DNA of 64,000 nt from Clostridiales bacterium Firm_07 (GTDB taxonomy: Bacteria; Bacillota; Clostridia; Oscillospirales; CAG-272): assembly GCA_001604005.1 (NCBI GenBank), contig LVAM01000010.1:149244-213243 (forward strand), in the 5' to 3' direction. The position numbers and the translations under genes were made by a program. Position 1 is the stretch's first letter; each line of letters starts with the position of its first letter. The notes under the pieces were generated by a model that was not told the DNA's origin, did not search any database, and saw only the letters and a program-made list of their open reading frames with translations. This document shows positions 24,353-32,772 of the stretch, one piece after another.

Positions 24353-24545
24353 AGGCGCCTCCCATCAAAACATAAAAAGCCGTGTCCTTGACCAGCGCGA
24401 TCCCACGCCGTTTGTCGCCCATCACCATCAGCGTGTCGCCGGTCTTGATATCGAACATTTTGCGCGCCTCGGCGGGGATCGTGATCTGCCCTTTCGGACC
24501 GACCTTGACGCTGACGATAAAGCGATCTTCCTGTATCTTTTTCAC
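24330..24545 (-). CDS. AbrB/MazE/SpoVT-family DNA-binding protein
   Basis: 71 residues. The swapped-hairpin AbrB domain fills residues 10-50 (VSVKVGPKGQITIPAEARKM, then GDTLMVMGDKRRGIALVK). The start is GTG 24545, 7 nt after GGAGG. It is the first gene of the operon with the ABC transporter; such stand-alone AbrB proteins commonly regulate the transporter they accompany, so autoregulation is plausible. It could also resemble an antitoxin fold, but no toxin gene follows. Confidence 0.9.
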   Translation of the reverse strand: MKKIQEDRFIVSVKVGPKGQITIPAEARKMFDIKTGDTLMVMGDKRRGIALVKDTAFYVLMGGAYGSDQDT

Positions 24546-24577
24546 TTCGTTTCCTCCTTGTCTTACTTTTCTTACTT

Positions 24578-24606
24578 ATTGTACCACCGAAAAAAGAATT
24601 TGTCAA
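24578..24606 (-). promoter_or_regulatory. Sigma-A promoter of the abrB-ABC operon
   Basis: Minus strand TTGACA (24606-24601), 17-bp spacer, TACAAT (24583-24578). The -35 is only 1 bp from the upstream terminator stem. Confidence 0.87.
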
Positions 24607-24607
24607 C

Positions 24608-24633
24608 AAAAAAGAGCCGTTCGGCTCTTTTTT
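24608..24633. terminator. Terminator after the DnaJ-cluster membrane gene
   Basis: 12-bp stem AAAAAAGAGCCG/CGGCTCTTTTTT with a 2-nt centre, 4 bp after the stop codon at 24637. Confidence 0.9.
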
Positions 24634-24636
24634 GTA

Positions 24637-25170
24637 TCAATCCAAGTGCAGTCGCCCGCGCAGACGGAAAAGATAAAAGGTGATCAGGCGTGTGAGCGCG
24701 ATATCGTACAAAACGAACACGCCGCCCGCAAGGAAGGCGAGAAACCAATAGACACGCAGCAGATCCGCAAACGGCAAAAACAAAATTTTGACCGCCGCGA
24801 AAACGAGTACGGCAAGCGCCAAATAAAACAGCAATATCTTGAACAGCCACGAGACGACGCGCGAAAAATACTTTTCGAACACCGCTTTGAGGATCGGATA
24901 ATACCCGAAAAAGACGAGATACAGCGCGGGCGCGCTTTTCTGTGGAACAAGCAGCATCGACAGCGCGGCGGTCACGGCGAAAATGAGATACGGATACGCG
25001 CCGCCGAGTTCAATGACGCCGAACACAACGAAAAGCGAGGCGAGGATCGCCATACTGATATCGAGCACCTCGAAAAGCGAGCCGAGCGCCAAAAGCGCCA
25101 CGCCGAGCGCGGCGGCAAGCGCCGCGAAAACAAGTTTTTTGGTGGTGCTGCGCGTTTTTCTTTTCATCAT
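24637..25170 (-). CDS. Conserved membrane protein of unknown function
   Basis: 177 residues with a basic N-terminus (MMKRKTRSTTKK) and five hydrophobic helices. The second and third carry VLDISMAILASLFVVFGVIE and GGAYPYLIFAVTAAL, a pattern I associate with an uncharacterised clostridial membrane family. The ATG at 25170 overlaps the J-domain gene stop (TGATG), so translation is coupled. Its constant company in this cluster is the J-domain and DUF5685 genes; the function is unknown. Confidence 0.75.
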   Translation of the reverse strand: MMKRKTRSTTKKLVFAALAAALGVALLALGSLFEVLDISMAILASLFVVFGVIELGGAYPYLIFAVTAALSMLLVPQKSAPALYLVFFGYYPILKAVFEKYFSRVVSWLFKILLFYLALAVLVFAAVKILFLPFADLLRVYWFLAFLAGGVFVLYDIALTRLITFYLFRLRGRLHLD

Positions 25171-25868
25171 CAACAACAGGGGATCAGATCCCCGCCCATA
25201 CATTCACAACAGCAATCGGCGCAAATCAGCGTGGAGCAAACGTCGCAGAATGTTCCCGTGCCGGAGGTGTTATATCCGCCGCCAAACTGACGCGCGCGAT
25301 CGTGCATTCTCTCGCGGAACGACCAATATTCGTTGTTGGTCGGTTCCATACGGTACGCGGTGTCAAACTCGCGTTGCGCGTCCACGTAAAAGCCCTTGTA
25401 TGCCGCCACACACCCCATCAGGAAGTGCCATTCCGCGCCGCGCTCCTCGTCGGGCATCTCGGATAAGATCTGCTCGGCTTCCTCGATCCTGCCCCCGTTG
25501 ATCGCGTTGCGCGCGGAAATAAAGGCGTCCCGCGTTTCTTCGGAATATCCGGAGTTTTGATAGGTCGTGCCGCTGCCGGTCGTGTAAAAATCGTCTCTTT
25601 GCTCTTTTTTGCCGTGGCGCCACCCGCCGAAAGGCTCCGATTTTGCCGCCCCGTTGTCGGCACCGACGCCCTCTCCGGCGCGCAAACGCTGGATCTCCTC
25701 GTATGCCGCGTTGATCTCTTTCATTTTCTCGCTTGCGAGATCGGCAAGATCGCTGTCCGCATAGCGGTCGGGGTGGTATTTGCGCGCCAGTTCCCTGTAT
25801 GCGCGCTTGATCTCTTCGTCATCGGCGCCGGGATTGACGCCAAGCACCGTGTAGGGGTTTTTGCTCAA
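25170..25868 (-). CDS. J-domain protein with cysteine-rich C-terminus
   Basis: 232 residues. The J domain is at 4-62 with HPD at 32-34 (RKYHPDRYADS). A helical TPR-like middle follows (about 110-190; EEAEQILSEMPDEERGAEWH). The C-terminus has a tight cysteine cluster (FCDVCSTLICADCCCECMGG, ending PCC) that may bind metal. J-domain proteins recruit Hsp70; this is not DnaJ itself, as it lacks the G/F and CxxCxGxG zinc domains. It overlaps the DUF5685 gene by 4 bp and the downstream membrane gene by 1 bp. Confidence 0.87.
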   Translation of the reverse strand: MSKNPYTVLGVNPGADDEEIKRAYRELARKYHPDRYADSDLADLASEKMKEINAAYEEIQRLRAGEGVGADNGAAKSEPFGGWRHGKKEQRDDFYTTGSGTTYQNSGYSEETRDAFISARNAINGGRIEEAEQILSEMPDEERGAEWHFLMGCVAAYKGFYVDAQREFDTAYRMEPTNNEYWSFRERMHDRARQFGGGYNTSGTGTFCDVCSTLICADCCCECMGGDLIPCC

Positions 25869-26740
25869 AAGTTGCCTTCCTTTCTCTTCGGTTTTCCGTA
25901 CAACACCTCGCGTGCCGTCTGCGGCATACCGATATATAAAATGTTCTTCAAAATTGCCGTGCGCGTGGAGTCTTCGTCGCCCTCCAACAGGTCAAAAGCC
26001 GTCTCCATATCGGCAAGCCCCGCAAGGAGCGCCGCCTCGATCTCTTTTTTCTCCTCGCCTGACATCTCACCGCCGTACGCCGCCGCAAAAGGATTGAAAC
26101 GGTGCTTTTTTCGGTCGCGCGGCAGATCGTCGATCGCGTCGGCGAGATAGATGAATCTTCCCGTCTGCCGCCCGATGATGCGCGCGATCCGCGCCGCGTT
26201 TTCGGGAAGATCAAACGAGGCGATCGTCGCCAGCAACTCTCCGAAAAGCGCCGCCAGCGTGTCGGGCGTGGCGTTTTTCCCGCGTTCTCTTTCGGAAAAC
26301 GCCGTCAGCGTCTCCCGCACCGCAAGAGCAAGTTCCGGCAGTTTTTTTCGCGCGCGGCGATATGCGGGGCGCGCAAACAATCCTTTCCAAAACGCCCCCG
26401 CGCGCGCAAGTCCGCGCTCGTCCTGTCGGTCGTCGCGAAACTTCTCATAGACAAGGATCGCCGCCGCGCGCGCGGCAAATTCAAGCGCCGCGTTTCTTTC
26501 CATCATCACGCGCCGGCGAAAGGGGTGCAAAAAGCACCTGCGACGACGAAAAATCGCCTTTTCGCCCGTCAACGCCATGCGCAAATTGACGAGAAAAGCA
26601 AAATCGTAACTGAGCGTGAGACGCGAGCACTGCCCGGTACATTTTCCCATCGCGCGGCAAAGCCCGCAATAGGAAGCGCGGTAATATTCATATTCGCGCA
26701 CGCGCAATTCTCCGCGCGCCACCCGCACATAACCGAACAC
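25865..26740 (-). CDS. DUF5685 family protein
   Basis: 291 residues. The start FGYVRVARGELRVREYEYY matches the DUF5685 family, followed by a cysteine set YCGLCRAMGKCTGQC (Cys25, 28, 34, 38), a further RRRRCFLHPF, and an acidic YLADAIDDLPRDRKKHRFNPF near 215-235. The protein is mostly helical. The function is unknown; the Cys set suggests metal or cofactor binding. The start is GTG 26740 with GGAG 6 nt upstream. It overlaps the J-domain gene by 4 bp (ATGA), suggesting the two products act together. Confidence 0.85.
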   Translation of the reverse strand: MFGYVRVARGELRVREYEYYRASYCGLCRAMGKCTGQCSRLTLSYDFAFLVNLRMALTGEKAIFRRRRCFLHPFRRRVMMERNAALEFAARAAAILVYEKFRDDRQDERGLARAGAFWKGLFARPAYRRARKKLPELALAVRETLTAFSERERGKNATPDTLAALFGELLATIASFDLPENAARIARIIGRQTGRFIYLADAIDDLPRDRKKHRFNPFAAAYGGEMSGEEKKEIEAALLAGLADMETAFDLLEGDEDSTRTAILKNILYIGMPQTAREVLYGKPKRKEGNF

Positions 26741-26787
26741 GCCATTCTCCTTTCAATATACGAAAAACCTTGCCGCCATAACCCTTT

Positions 26788-27162
26788 TTATTTGGGTTTT
26801 GCGGTTTTTTCTTCCTGTTTGTTCTTTTCCGCGTCCTCCGCCGCGCCGTTTTCCTCAAAAAGCCCCGCCACGTGATCGACCGGCATCGTAAAAGCAATGC
26901 CCTGTCCCGGCGTGTTGAGCCCCACCTGACGGTAAAGCGCGTGCAGAATGTCGTCCCGGATCTTGGCGGGCACTACGATCAGTACCGCCTCTTTTTCGGG
27001 CTGTATGGAGATCTTGAAAAAGTTTTCGGCCTCGGCGTTCGCCGTGCCGCGCGCGCTGATGACCGTGCCGCCCCGCGCGCCGTATTCGCGCGCCGCGCTC
27101 ATCACGGCGTCGGTGTAACCCGCGTTGACGATGCAGACGATCATTTCATAAGGATATGTCAT
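26788..27162 (-). CDS. PII-like nitrogen-regulatory-type protein (first)
   Basis: 124 residues. It has a ferredoxin-like PII fold: MIVCIVNAGYTDAVMSAARE strand-helix, GARGGTVISARG, then VPAKIRDDILHALYRQVG and the C-terminal GQGIAFTMPVDHVAGL that is typical of PII proteins. The canonical T-loop Tyr region of GlnB is absent. The last 20 residues are Lys/Glu-rich. It follows the second PII-like gene by 12 bp and DUF1538. Role: probably a ligand-sensing regulator of the DUF1538 membrane protein (inference). Confidence 0.85.
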   Translation of the reverse strand: MTYPYEMIVCIVNAGYTDAVMSAAREYGARGGTVISARGTANAEAENFFKISIQPEKEAVLIVVPAKIRDDILHALYRQVGLNTPGQGIAFTMPVDHVAGLFEENGAAEDAEKNKQEEKTAKPK

Positions 27163-27174
27163 ATTTCTCCCTCC

Positions 27175-27555
27175 TTATTGCCGACGGTTATCGCACAAAA
27201 AGCGATAAAGCGTGACGCCGATGAGTCCCGAGATCGGCACGGTATAAGCGATGCCCTTTCCCTTTTTGATGGTGCGAAAACGCTCCCCGAGAGCGATCAT
27301 CGCCTCTTTGCCCCGCTCCTCGCGAATGATGCTCAAAATGACGGCTTTTTCGCTTCTTTCCAGCCCCATCACGTGTAAAATGTCAGAGCCCGCCGTGCCT
27401 CTGCCCATCAGGCAAAGTTGCATATTGGCGGAATACGATTGCAAAAGATCCATATAAAAGTCTGCTTTTTCACGGTCGACAATGGTGATCAGCAATTTCA
27501 GTTTTTGAGGCGCCGTCATCGTGCGCGCCGCCTTTTTCGGCGTTTTTTCACTCAT
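27175..27555 (-). CDS. PII-like nitrogen-regulatory-type protein (second)
   Basis: 126 residues, also PII-like: KLKLLITIVDREKADFYMDLL, then SANMQLCLMGRGTAGSDILH, KAVILSIIREERGKEAMIAL and GKGIAYTVPISGLIGV. It differs from its neighbour by a basic N-terminal tail and a shorter C-terminus, so the pair could form a heteromer. It is 12 bp from DUF1538 on one side and 12 bp from the first PII-like gene on the other. Confidence 0.83.
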   Translation of the reverse strand: MSEKTPKKAARTMTAPQKLKLLITIVDREKADFYMDLLQSYSANMQLCLMGRGTAGSDILHVMGLERSEKAVILSIIREERGKEAMIALGERFRTIKKGKGIAYTVPISGLIGVTLYRFLCDNRRQ

Positions 27556-27567
27556 ATCCGCACCTCC

Positions 27568-29091
27568 TCAAAGAAACCGAATGATCTGCTCGTCGTCGGC
27601 GCCGAGGATGTTCTTCATCATCAAATTGTCACGCACTTTGCGCGTCACGATCGCGCGGAAGCCCATCAATTGAATGGTGATGAGCGGCGTCATCGCCACC
27701 ATCGCCACAATGCCGAACGCGCCTTCAAGAACGGCGTTCGTGCCGTGCGCCGCGACCGCCGCGCCGATGGCGAGGGGCAGCAGGAAACCCGAAGTCAACG
27801 GTCCGCTTGCCACGCCGCCGGAGTCAAACGCAATGGCGGTATACAGTCGCGGAACGAAAAACGACAGTCCAAGCGAGATGGCGTAACCCGGTATGAGATA
27901 ATACAGGACACTGAAACCCAAGAGAATCCGTAACATCGAAAGCCCGATCGAAAGCCCCACGCCGACGGAAAGAGCGATCAGCATCGCGCGCTTGCTCACC
28001 GTGCCGCTGGTGATCTCCTCCACCTGCCTGTTGAGCACGTGAATGGCGGGCTCCGCCAGCACCACCACCATACCGAAAAGAAAACCGAAAAGCACCATCA
28101 AAAGCGGCTTATCGGCAAGTGCCGCGCCGAGTTTATACCCAATCGGCATAAAACCGACCGTTACGGAGGAAAGAAAGATCACAAGCCCCGAAAAAGTATA
28201 GACGATACCGATGCCGATGCGAAAAAGACTGCGGCGCGGCAGTTTCAGATATGTAAAAACAAGCAGTAGGAAAAATATCACGATCAGCCCCAGCGCGCGC
28301 GCCACCTCGGCGACCGTTTTTCCGATCGTAGGCAACAGCGCCGCGCCCAAATGCGCCTCAACACCGTAATCGGGCAAAACGTAAGAAAGAGAAGTCGTGG
28401 CGAAAATGCCGAGCAACAGCACGGCAAGCACGGGACCGATGGAGGAGAGCGCCACGAGGCCGAAACTGTTTTCTCTTGCGTGCTTGCCGCCAAGCACCGT
28501 GGCGATGCCCGTTCCCAGCGCCATAATGAACGGGACCGTGATGGGACCCGTCGTCACGCCGCCAGAATCAAAGGAAAGCGGTAGGAGAGCGCCGTGGCCG
28601 TTGGCGATCAGCAACGCCGCCAGCGCGAAGATCAGAAAATAGAAAAACAGCAAAATGTGCGACAGGTCGGTTTTCGTTACGATTTTGAGCACCGAGATCG
28701 CGAGAAACACGCCCACGCCCATGCCGACAAAAAGGATCAACCGAACGGCGGGGATCGCTTCGCTCACCTGCGCCGACAAGACCGAAAGGTCGGGCTCCGC
28801 CACCGTGATGAGCAATCCCAAAATGAAAACGACAAGAAAAACGAGCGAAATGTGACGGGATTTGGACAGACAAGCGCCCACTTGCGTGCCCATCGGCGTC
28901 ATCGCCATATCCGCGCCGAGGTTGAAAAGTCCGATGCCCAGCACAAGCAGGAGAGACGTGACGGCAAACACCGCGTTTTCGGTGGCGGAAAAATGCACCA
29001 GCGGCGTAAAATTGAGCAGTAAAACGATGGCGACCACCGGCAATACCGCAGTCAACGCCTCACGGCATTTTTCTTCCAGCGCGCGCAGCAT
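27568..29091 (-). CDS. DUF1538 membrane protein with two fused DUF1538 domains
   Basis: 507 residues and about 12-14 helices. The DUF1538 signature appears twice: FDSGGVTTGPITVPFIMALG and FDSGGVASGPLTSGFLLPLA, each followed by a helix with GxVA(L/M). A short loop separates the two halves. Each half probably inserts in opposite topology, as in transporter fusions. Proteins of this family are predicted transporters without a proven substrate and often sit with PII genes. It is the first gene of the three-gene unit, with a promoter at 29130-29159. Confidence 0.88.
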   Translation of the reverse strand: MLRALEEKCREALTAVLPVVAIVLLLNFTPLVHFSATENAVFAVTSLLLVLGIGLFNLGADMAMTPMGTQVGACLSKSRHISLVFLVVFILGLLITVAEPDLSVLSAQVSEAIPAVRLILFVGMGVGVFLAISVLKIVTKTDLSHILLFFYFLIFALAALLIANGHGALLPLSFDSGGVTTGPITVPFIMALGTGIATVLGGKHARENSFGLVALSSIGPVLAVLLLGIFATTSLSYVLPDYGVEAHLGAALLPTIGKTVAEVARALGLIVIFFLLLVFTYLKLPRRSLFRIGIGIVYTFSGLVIFLSSVTVGFMPIGYKLGAALADKPLLMVLFGFLFGMVVVLAEPAIHVLNRQVEEITSGTVSKRAMLIALSVGVGLSIGLSMLRILLGFSVLYYLIPGYAISLGLSFFVPRLYTAIAFDSGGVASGPLTSGFLLPLAIGAAVAAHGTNAVLEGAFGIVAMVAMTPLITIQLMGFRAIVTRKVRDNLMMKNILGADDEQIIRFL

Positions 29092-29129
29092 TCCGTCGCC
29101 CCCTTCCGCCGAACATAGTTTGATAGTTT

Positions 29130-29159
29130 ATTATATCAAATTTTCAAGGTGTCTGTCAA
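29130..29159 (-). promoter_or_regulatory. Sigma-A promoter of the DUF1538-PII-PII operon
   Basis: Minus strand TTGACA (29159-29154), 18-bp spacer, TATAAT (29135-29130), 38 bp before the DUF1538 ATG. Confidence 0.86.
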
Positions 29160-29244
29160 GCAAAAAGCGCTTTTATGCAGATAAATAAAACGGGCAAAGC
29201 GGGATTTTTCGACATAAAATGAAAAGGAAGGAGGTGCACCTGAT

Positions 29245-29496
29245 TTGTCTGTTTCATTTTATCCGAAGGGTGCCTGCATCGCCGCCGTAGGTCAAACGAC
29301 CGCGGCGATGAAAGCGCAACGCGCCCTTCTCTCACATCATATATCCGCAGAAGTCGTTTCCCTCTCTCCCGCAAGAACGCGACGGGGCTGCGCTTACGGC
29401 GTGGCGTTTCCGTGTGCGGAGTTTGCCGCCGTGCGCCGCGCCTTGCGCGAGGAGAGCATACCGGTCTCCGAGTATATTTCGGGAGGGGCGACTTGA
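29245..29496 (+). CDS. DUF3343 protein (putative Se/S carrier-like)
   Basis: 83 residues. DUF3343 domain: MKAQRALLSHHISAEVVSLSP, then RRGCAYGVAFPC (Cys49, Cys57). The start is the TTG at 29245, the only in-frame start after AGGAGGTG. The last codons overlap the TTG start of the cysteine desulfurase gene (TTGA). DUF3343 proteins are commonly linked to selenium or sulfur transfer genes; a sulfur/selenium relay from the desulfurase is inference. Confidence 0.83.
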   Translation: MSVSFYPKGACIAAVGQTTAAMKAQRALLSHHISAEVVSLSPARTRRGCAYGVAFPCAEFAAVRRALREESIPVSEYISGGAT

Positions 29497-30620
29497 TCTA
29501 TCTCGATAACGCCGCGACCACTTTTCCAAAACCTCCCGAGGTGGCGGCGGAAGTGGCGCGCAGTATCAGCGAATACGGCGGCAACGCGGGACACGGCGCG
29601 CACGCGCTCGCCCTTGCCGCCGCGCGCAAAATTTATGCTTGCCGCGAAGCGGCTTCCGCCTTTTTCGATCTCGGCGCGCCGGAGCGCGTCGTCTTCACCC
29701 AAAACACCACCCACGCCCTCAATCTTGCCCTCTCCGGCGTTTTCGGCATCGGGGATCACATTCTGATCTCGGAACTCGAACACAACGCCGTACGGCGCCC
29801 CGTTTTGGCTCTGGCGCAAAAGGGGCTCGTCAGCGTGGAAACCTTCCCCGTTTTAGGTCTTGACGACGACGCGATCCTTGAAGGACTTCGCGCGCGCATC
29901 CGCCCGGACACGCGCGCCGTCGTCTGTTTGCACGCATCCAATATCGTCTCCGCCGTATTGCCCATCGAAAAGATCGGGGCGCTCACGCACCGGCACGGGC
30001 TCTTTTTCATCGTAGACGCCGCGCAAAGCGCGGGGCTTTACCCGATCTCGATGCGGCGCGCGCACATCGACGCGCTTGCCGTTCCCGCACACAAAGGGCT
30101 TTACGGCATACAGGGTTGCGGCGCGCTTTTGCTCGGCGAGCGTCTTTCCCCCGAGCCGCTCCTTTACGGCGGCACCGGAGCGGCGTCGCTCCCCGCCGGA
30201 ATGCCGCACGATCTGCCGGAGCGTTACGAAGCCGGCACCTTGCCGCTGCCCGCCGTGGCGGGTCTTTTGGCCGCGTTTGAGGTGCTCGAAAAAATTGATC
30301 TTGCCGCACTCGCCGAAAAAGAACGCGCTCTTTTTGTGTCGGCGCGCGACGCGATCGGCGAAATGCCGGCTTTTCACGTTTTTGCGCCGGAGCGCGAGGG
30401 CGGCGTACTGCTCTTCGCCGCACGCGGTCACTCCGCCCCCGAAGTGGCGCGTTTTCTCGACCAAAAGGGAATTTGCGTGCGCGCGGGGCTCCATTGCGCG
30501 CCGATGGCGCACAAGGCTCTCGGCACGCCGGAAGACGGCGCCGTGCGCGTCAGTTTCGGGCGCTACAATACCGAGCGCGACGTCCGCGCGCTTCTTGACG
30601 CACTGCGCGAGATCCATTAA
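29493..30620 (+). CDS. Cysteine desulfurase / selenocysteine lyase family aminotransferase class V
   Basis: 375 residues. It opens LIYLDNAATTFPKPP from a TTG at 29493, 6 nt after GGAGG. PLP Lys201 is in PAHKGLYGI, the PLP-phosphate region is DAAQSAGLYPI, and the catalytic Cys335 is in RAGLHCAP. This resembles the group of class V enzymes that accompany DUF3343/YedF genes rather than housekeeping IscS, which would have an IscU partner. It releases S (or Se) from Cys (or Sec). It is translationally coupled to DUF3343 and ended by a strong terminator. Confidence 0.92.
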   Translation: MIYLDNAATTFPKPPEVAAEVARSISEYGGNAGHGAHALALAAARKIYACREAASAFFDLGAPERVVFTQNTTHALNLALSGVFGIGDHILISELEHNAVRRPVLALAQKGLVSVETFPVLGLDDDAILEGLRARIRPDTRAVVCLHASNIVSAVLPIEKIGALTHRHGLFFIVDAAQSAGLYPISMRRAHIDALAVPAHKGLYGIQGCGALLLGERLSPEPLLYGGTGAASLPAGMPHDLPERYEAGTLPLPAVAGLLAAFEVLEKIDLAALAEKERALFVSARDAIGEMPAFHVFAPEREGGVLLFAARGHSAPEVARFLDQKGICVRAGLHCAPMAHKALGTPEDGAVRVSFGRYNTERDVRALLDALREIH

Positions 30621-30655
30621 AAAATCCCCTTGCAAAAACCTTGCAAGGGGATTTT
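30621..30655. terminator. Bidirectional terminator between cysteine desulfurase and rplQ
   Basis: Perfect 15-bp stem (30621-30635 with 30641-30655), loop AAACC, and A/T runs on both sides. It ends both the plus-strand desulfurase unit and the whole ribosomal operon. Confidence 0.93.
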
Positions 30656-30667
30656 TTGATCCAAAAA

Positions 30668-31009
30668 TCAATCGACCAGTTTGATCAGCGCCATTTCCGC
30701 GGCGTCTCCGCGGCGGGGACCCATTTTGAAGATCTGGGTGTAACCGCCGTTGCGGGATTCATATTTGGTGGCAAGATCGCCGAACACTTTGGAAACGACG
30801 TCTTCCTTGGTAATATACGCGAGAGCCGCACGACGGCTGGCAAGCGTGTTTTTCTTGCCGAGCGTGATCATTTTTTCCGCCATGGAACGCACCTCTTTGG
30901 CACGCGCGAGCGTGGTCTCCACAGAGCCGTTTTCCAGCAGATAGGTGACCAGGGCGCGCAACATAGCGTTGCGATGCGCCGCAGGTCTGCCGAGTTTTCT
31001 ATCGGGCAT
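30668..31009 (-). CDS. rplQ: Ribosomal protein L17
   Basis: 113 residues, typical bacterial length. It opens [20 protein letters not shown] and has the central [20 protein letters not shown], characteristic of L17 of the large subunit near the tunnel exit. It is the last gene of the operon, 34 bp after rpoA and just before the terminator. Confidence 0.97.
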   Translation of the reverse strand: MPDRKLGRPAAHRNAMLRALVTYLLENGSVETTLARAKEVRSMAEKMITLGKKNTLASRRAALAYITKEDVVSKVFGDLATKYESRNGGYTQIFKMGPRRGDAAEMALIKLVD

Positions 31010-31043
31010 TGTGTTTCCCTCCTTCTTATTGCTGTGTTTGCAC

Positions 31044-32018
31044 TTACTCCTCTTCCTTTTTCAGGTCGAGGCCGAGCGTGTGCAATTTCTGGATGACTTC
31101 TTCAAGCGATTTTTTGCCGAGATTGCGAACCTTGATCATATCCTCTTCGGTACGATTGATCAGGTCTTCCACCGTGTCGATGCCGGCGCGTTTGAGACAG
31201 TTGAAACTGCGCACCGACATGTCAAGTTCTTCAATGGTCATCTCAAGGACTTTTTCTTTGATGGTTTCTTCGCGTTCCACCATGATCTCCGCCTTCTTTG
31301 CCTCATCCGTCAGATTGACAAACAAGTTGAGATGTTCGTTGAGGATCTTGGCGCCAAGAGAAATCGCTTCTTTTGCCGTGATGGTTCCGTTTGTGAGAAC
31401 CTCGATGGTCAGTTTGTCAAGGTCGGTAATGTTGCCGACACGCGTGCTTTCCACGTTGTAGTTCACCTTGTAGACCGGCGTGTAGATCGAATCGGTATAG
31501 ATGGTGCCGATCGGCGCCGAAACGTTCGCGCCCGCCGCCATCATCGCCAACTGCTTGTTGCGCTCCTGAGAAACATAGCCCCGGCCGTGGTCAAAGGTCA
31601 GTTCCATATAGAAACGCGCGCCTTCCTCGACCGTTGCGATTACGTGGTTGGGATTGAGCACTTCAAGATCGGCGTCTTGTTTAATGTCGCCGGCAGTCAC
31701 CGTGCAGGGACCGGTCACATCGATCACCGCGGTTTTGGGCGTGTGAGAAAACAGCTTCGCCGTGATGCCCTTGACGTTCAGAACGATCTCGGTCACATCC
31801 TCGGTCACACCCGGGATCGTGGAAAACTCGTGGAGGACGCCGTCGATTTTGATGCTTGTGACGGCTACGCCTTGCAGAGAACTGAGCATAATTCTGCGCA
31901 GAGAGTTGCCGAGCGTGATGCCGTAGCCCCGTTCCAGAGGATCAACGACAAATGTACCGCTCGTTTCATCTTCGCTCAGATTGACAATGGTAATATTCGG
32001 CTTTTCAATTTCAAGCAT
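31044..32018 (-). CDS. rpoA: RNA polymerase alpha subunit
   Basis: 324 residues. The N-terminal assembly domain (1-230) has [18 protein letters not shown] and [10 protein letters not shown]. The C-terminal domain (about 245-315) has [19 protein letters not shown] and [11 protein letters not shown], which contacts UP elements and regulators. It follows rpsD after 105 bp containing two hairpins, the longest gap in the alpha segment. Confidence 0.98.
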   Translation of the reverse strand: MLEIEKPNITIVNLSEDETSGTFVVDPLERGYGITLGNSLRRIMLSSLQGVAVTSIKIDGVLHEFSTIPGVTEDVTEIVLNVKGITAKLFSHTPKTAVIDVTGPCTVTAGDIKQDADLEVLNPNHVIATVEEGARFYMELTFDHGRGYVSQERNKQLAMMAAGANVSAPIGTIYTDSIYTPVYKVNYNVESTRVGNITDLDKLTIEVLTNGTITAKEAISLGAKILNEHLNLFVNLTDEAKKAEIMVEREETIKEKVLEMTIEELDMSVRSFNCLKRAGIDTVEDLINRTEEDMIKVRNLGKKSLEEVIQKLHTLGLDLKKEEE

Positions 32019-32049
32019 TCTGGTAACCCCTCCTTAAAAAATGTGTGAG

Positions 32050-32111
32050 ACCGCAAATTTTGCGGTGCGCCAAAACGGTTGTTTCCGGCAGATCGGATCT
32101 CGCACCTGCCG
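32050..32111 (-). other. Two hairpins in the rpsD-rpoA intergenic RNA
   Basis: In mRNA order: first CGGCAG/CTGCCG (32111-32106 with 32091-32086), then ACCGCAAA/TTTGCGGT (32066-32059 with 32057-32050). The second is followed 6 nt later by six T. They may partly terminate or stabilise the mRNA between ribosomal genes and rpoA. Confidence 0.5.
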
Positions 32112-32123
32112 AAAAGACACGGA

Positions 32124-32750
32124 TTACTTGGAATACAACTCGACGATGAGTTGCTCGTTGAAATCAAAGTCGATGTCTTCACGAGCAGGCAGAGCAATCA
32201 CCTTCGCGGTTGCGTTTTCGCGATCCACTTCCAGCCATTTCGGAGAAAGTTTGGAAGCAAAGCCTTCAAGAAGCGATTTGAACTTCACGGAATCGCGGCT
32301 GGTGGGATTGACAGCGATCACGTCGCCCGCTTTCACGAGGATCGAGGGGATCGAGACCTTTTTGCCGTTCAGGGTAAAGTGTGCGTGAAGCACAAGTTGA
32401 CGCGCCTCTTTGCGGCTTTCCGCCAAACCCATACGGTAAACGGTGTTGTCCAGTCTGCGCTCCAAAAGGATCAGCAGATTCTCGCCGGTGATACCGGGCT
32501 GACGAACCGCCTCTTCATAGTAGTTGACAAACTGTTTTTCCAGCACGCCATAGTATCTTCTGGTCTTCTGTTTTTCACGGAAATGCATACCGTATTCGCG
32601 AACTTTTTTGTTTGCCGCGCCGTGCTGACCGGGAACGGTGCTTCTGCGGTCAAGAGCGCATTTGCCGGTCGTGCAGCGATCGCCTTTGAGGAAGAGTTTG
32701 GTACCCTCACGGCGGCACAGACGGCATACGGGACCTGTATATCTTGCCAT
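32124..32750 (-). CDS. rpsD: Ribosomal protein S4
   Basis: 208 residues. It opens [20 protein letters not shown]. The S4 RNA-binding domain includes [20 protein letters not shown] and [19 protein letters not shown]. The N-terminus has CRLC plus later cysteines, the form with a zinc-type N-terminal region. S4 is a primary 16S binder and in many bacteria an autogenous repressor of this segment. It lies within the alpha segment between rpsK and rpoA. Confidence 0.98.
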   Translation of the reverse strand: MARYTGPVCRLCRREGTKLFLKGDRCTTGKCALDRRSTVPGQHGAANKKVREYGMHFREKQKTRRYYGVLEKQFVNYYEEAVRQPGITGENLLILLERRLDNTVYRMGLAESRKEARQLVLHAHFTLNGKKVSIPSILVKAGDVIAVNPTSRDSVKFKSLLEGFASKLSPKWLEVDRENATAKVIALPAREDIDFDFNEQLIVELYSK

Positions 32751-32772
32751 TTTGTTTTACCTCCTTGAAATA

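Noticed and set aside
24330..24545. AbrB-like protein as an antitoxin of a toxin-antitoxin pair
   Set aside because: The downstream gene is clearly an ABC ATPase, and no small toxin-like frame overlaps.
30945..32048. Long plus-strand open frame of 367 codons opposite rpoA
   Set aside because: It is the antisense of rpoA, has no RBS or family pattern, and arises from GC-rich codon usage; similar frames lie opposite many genes here.
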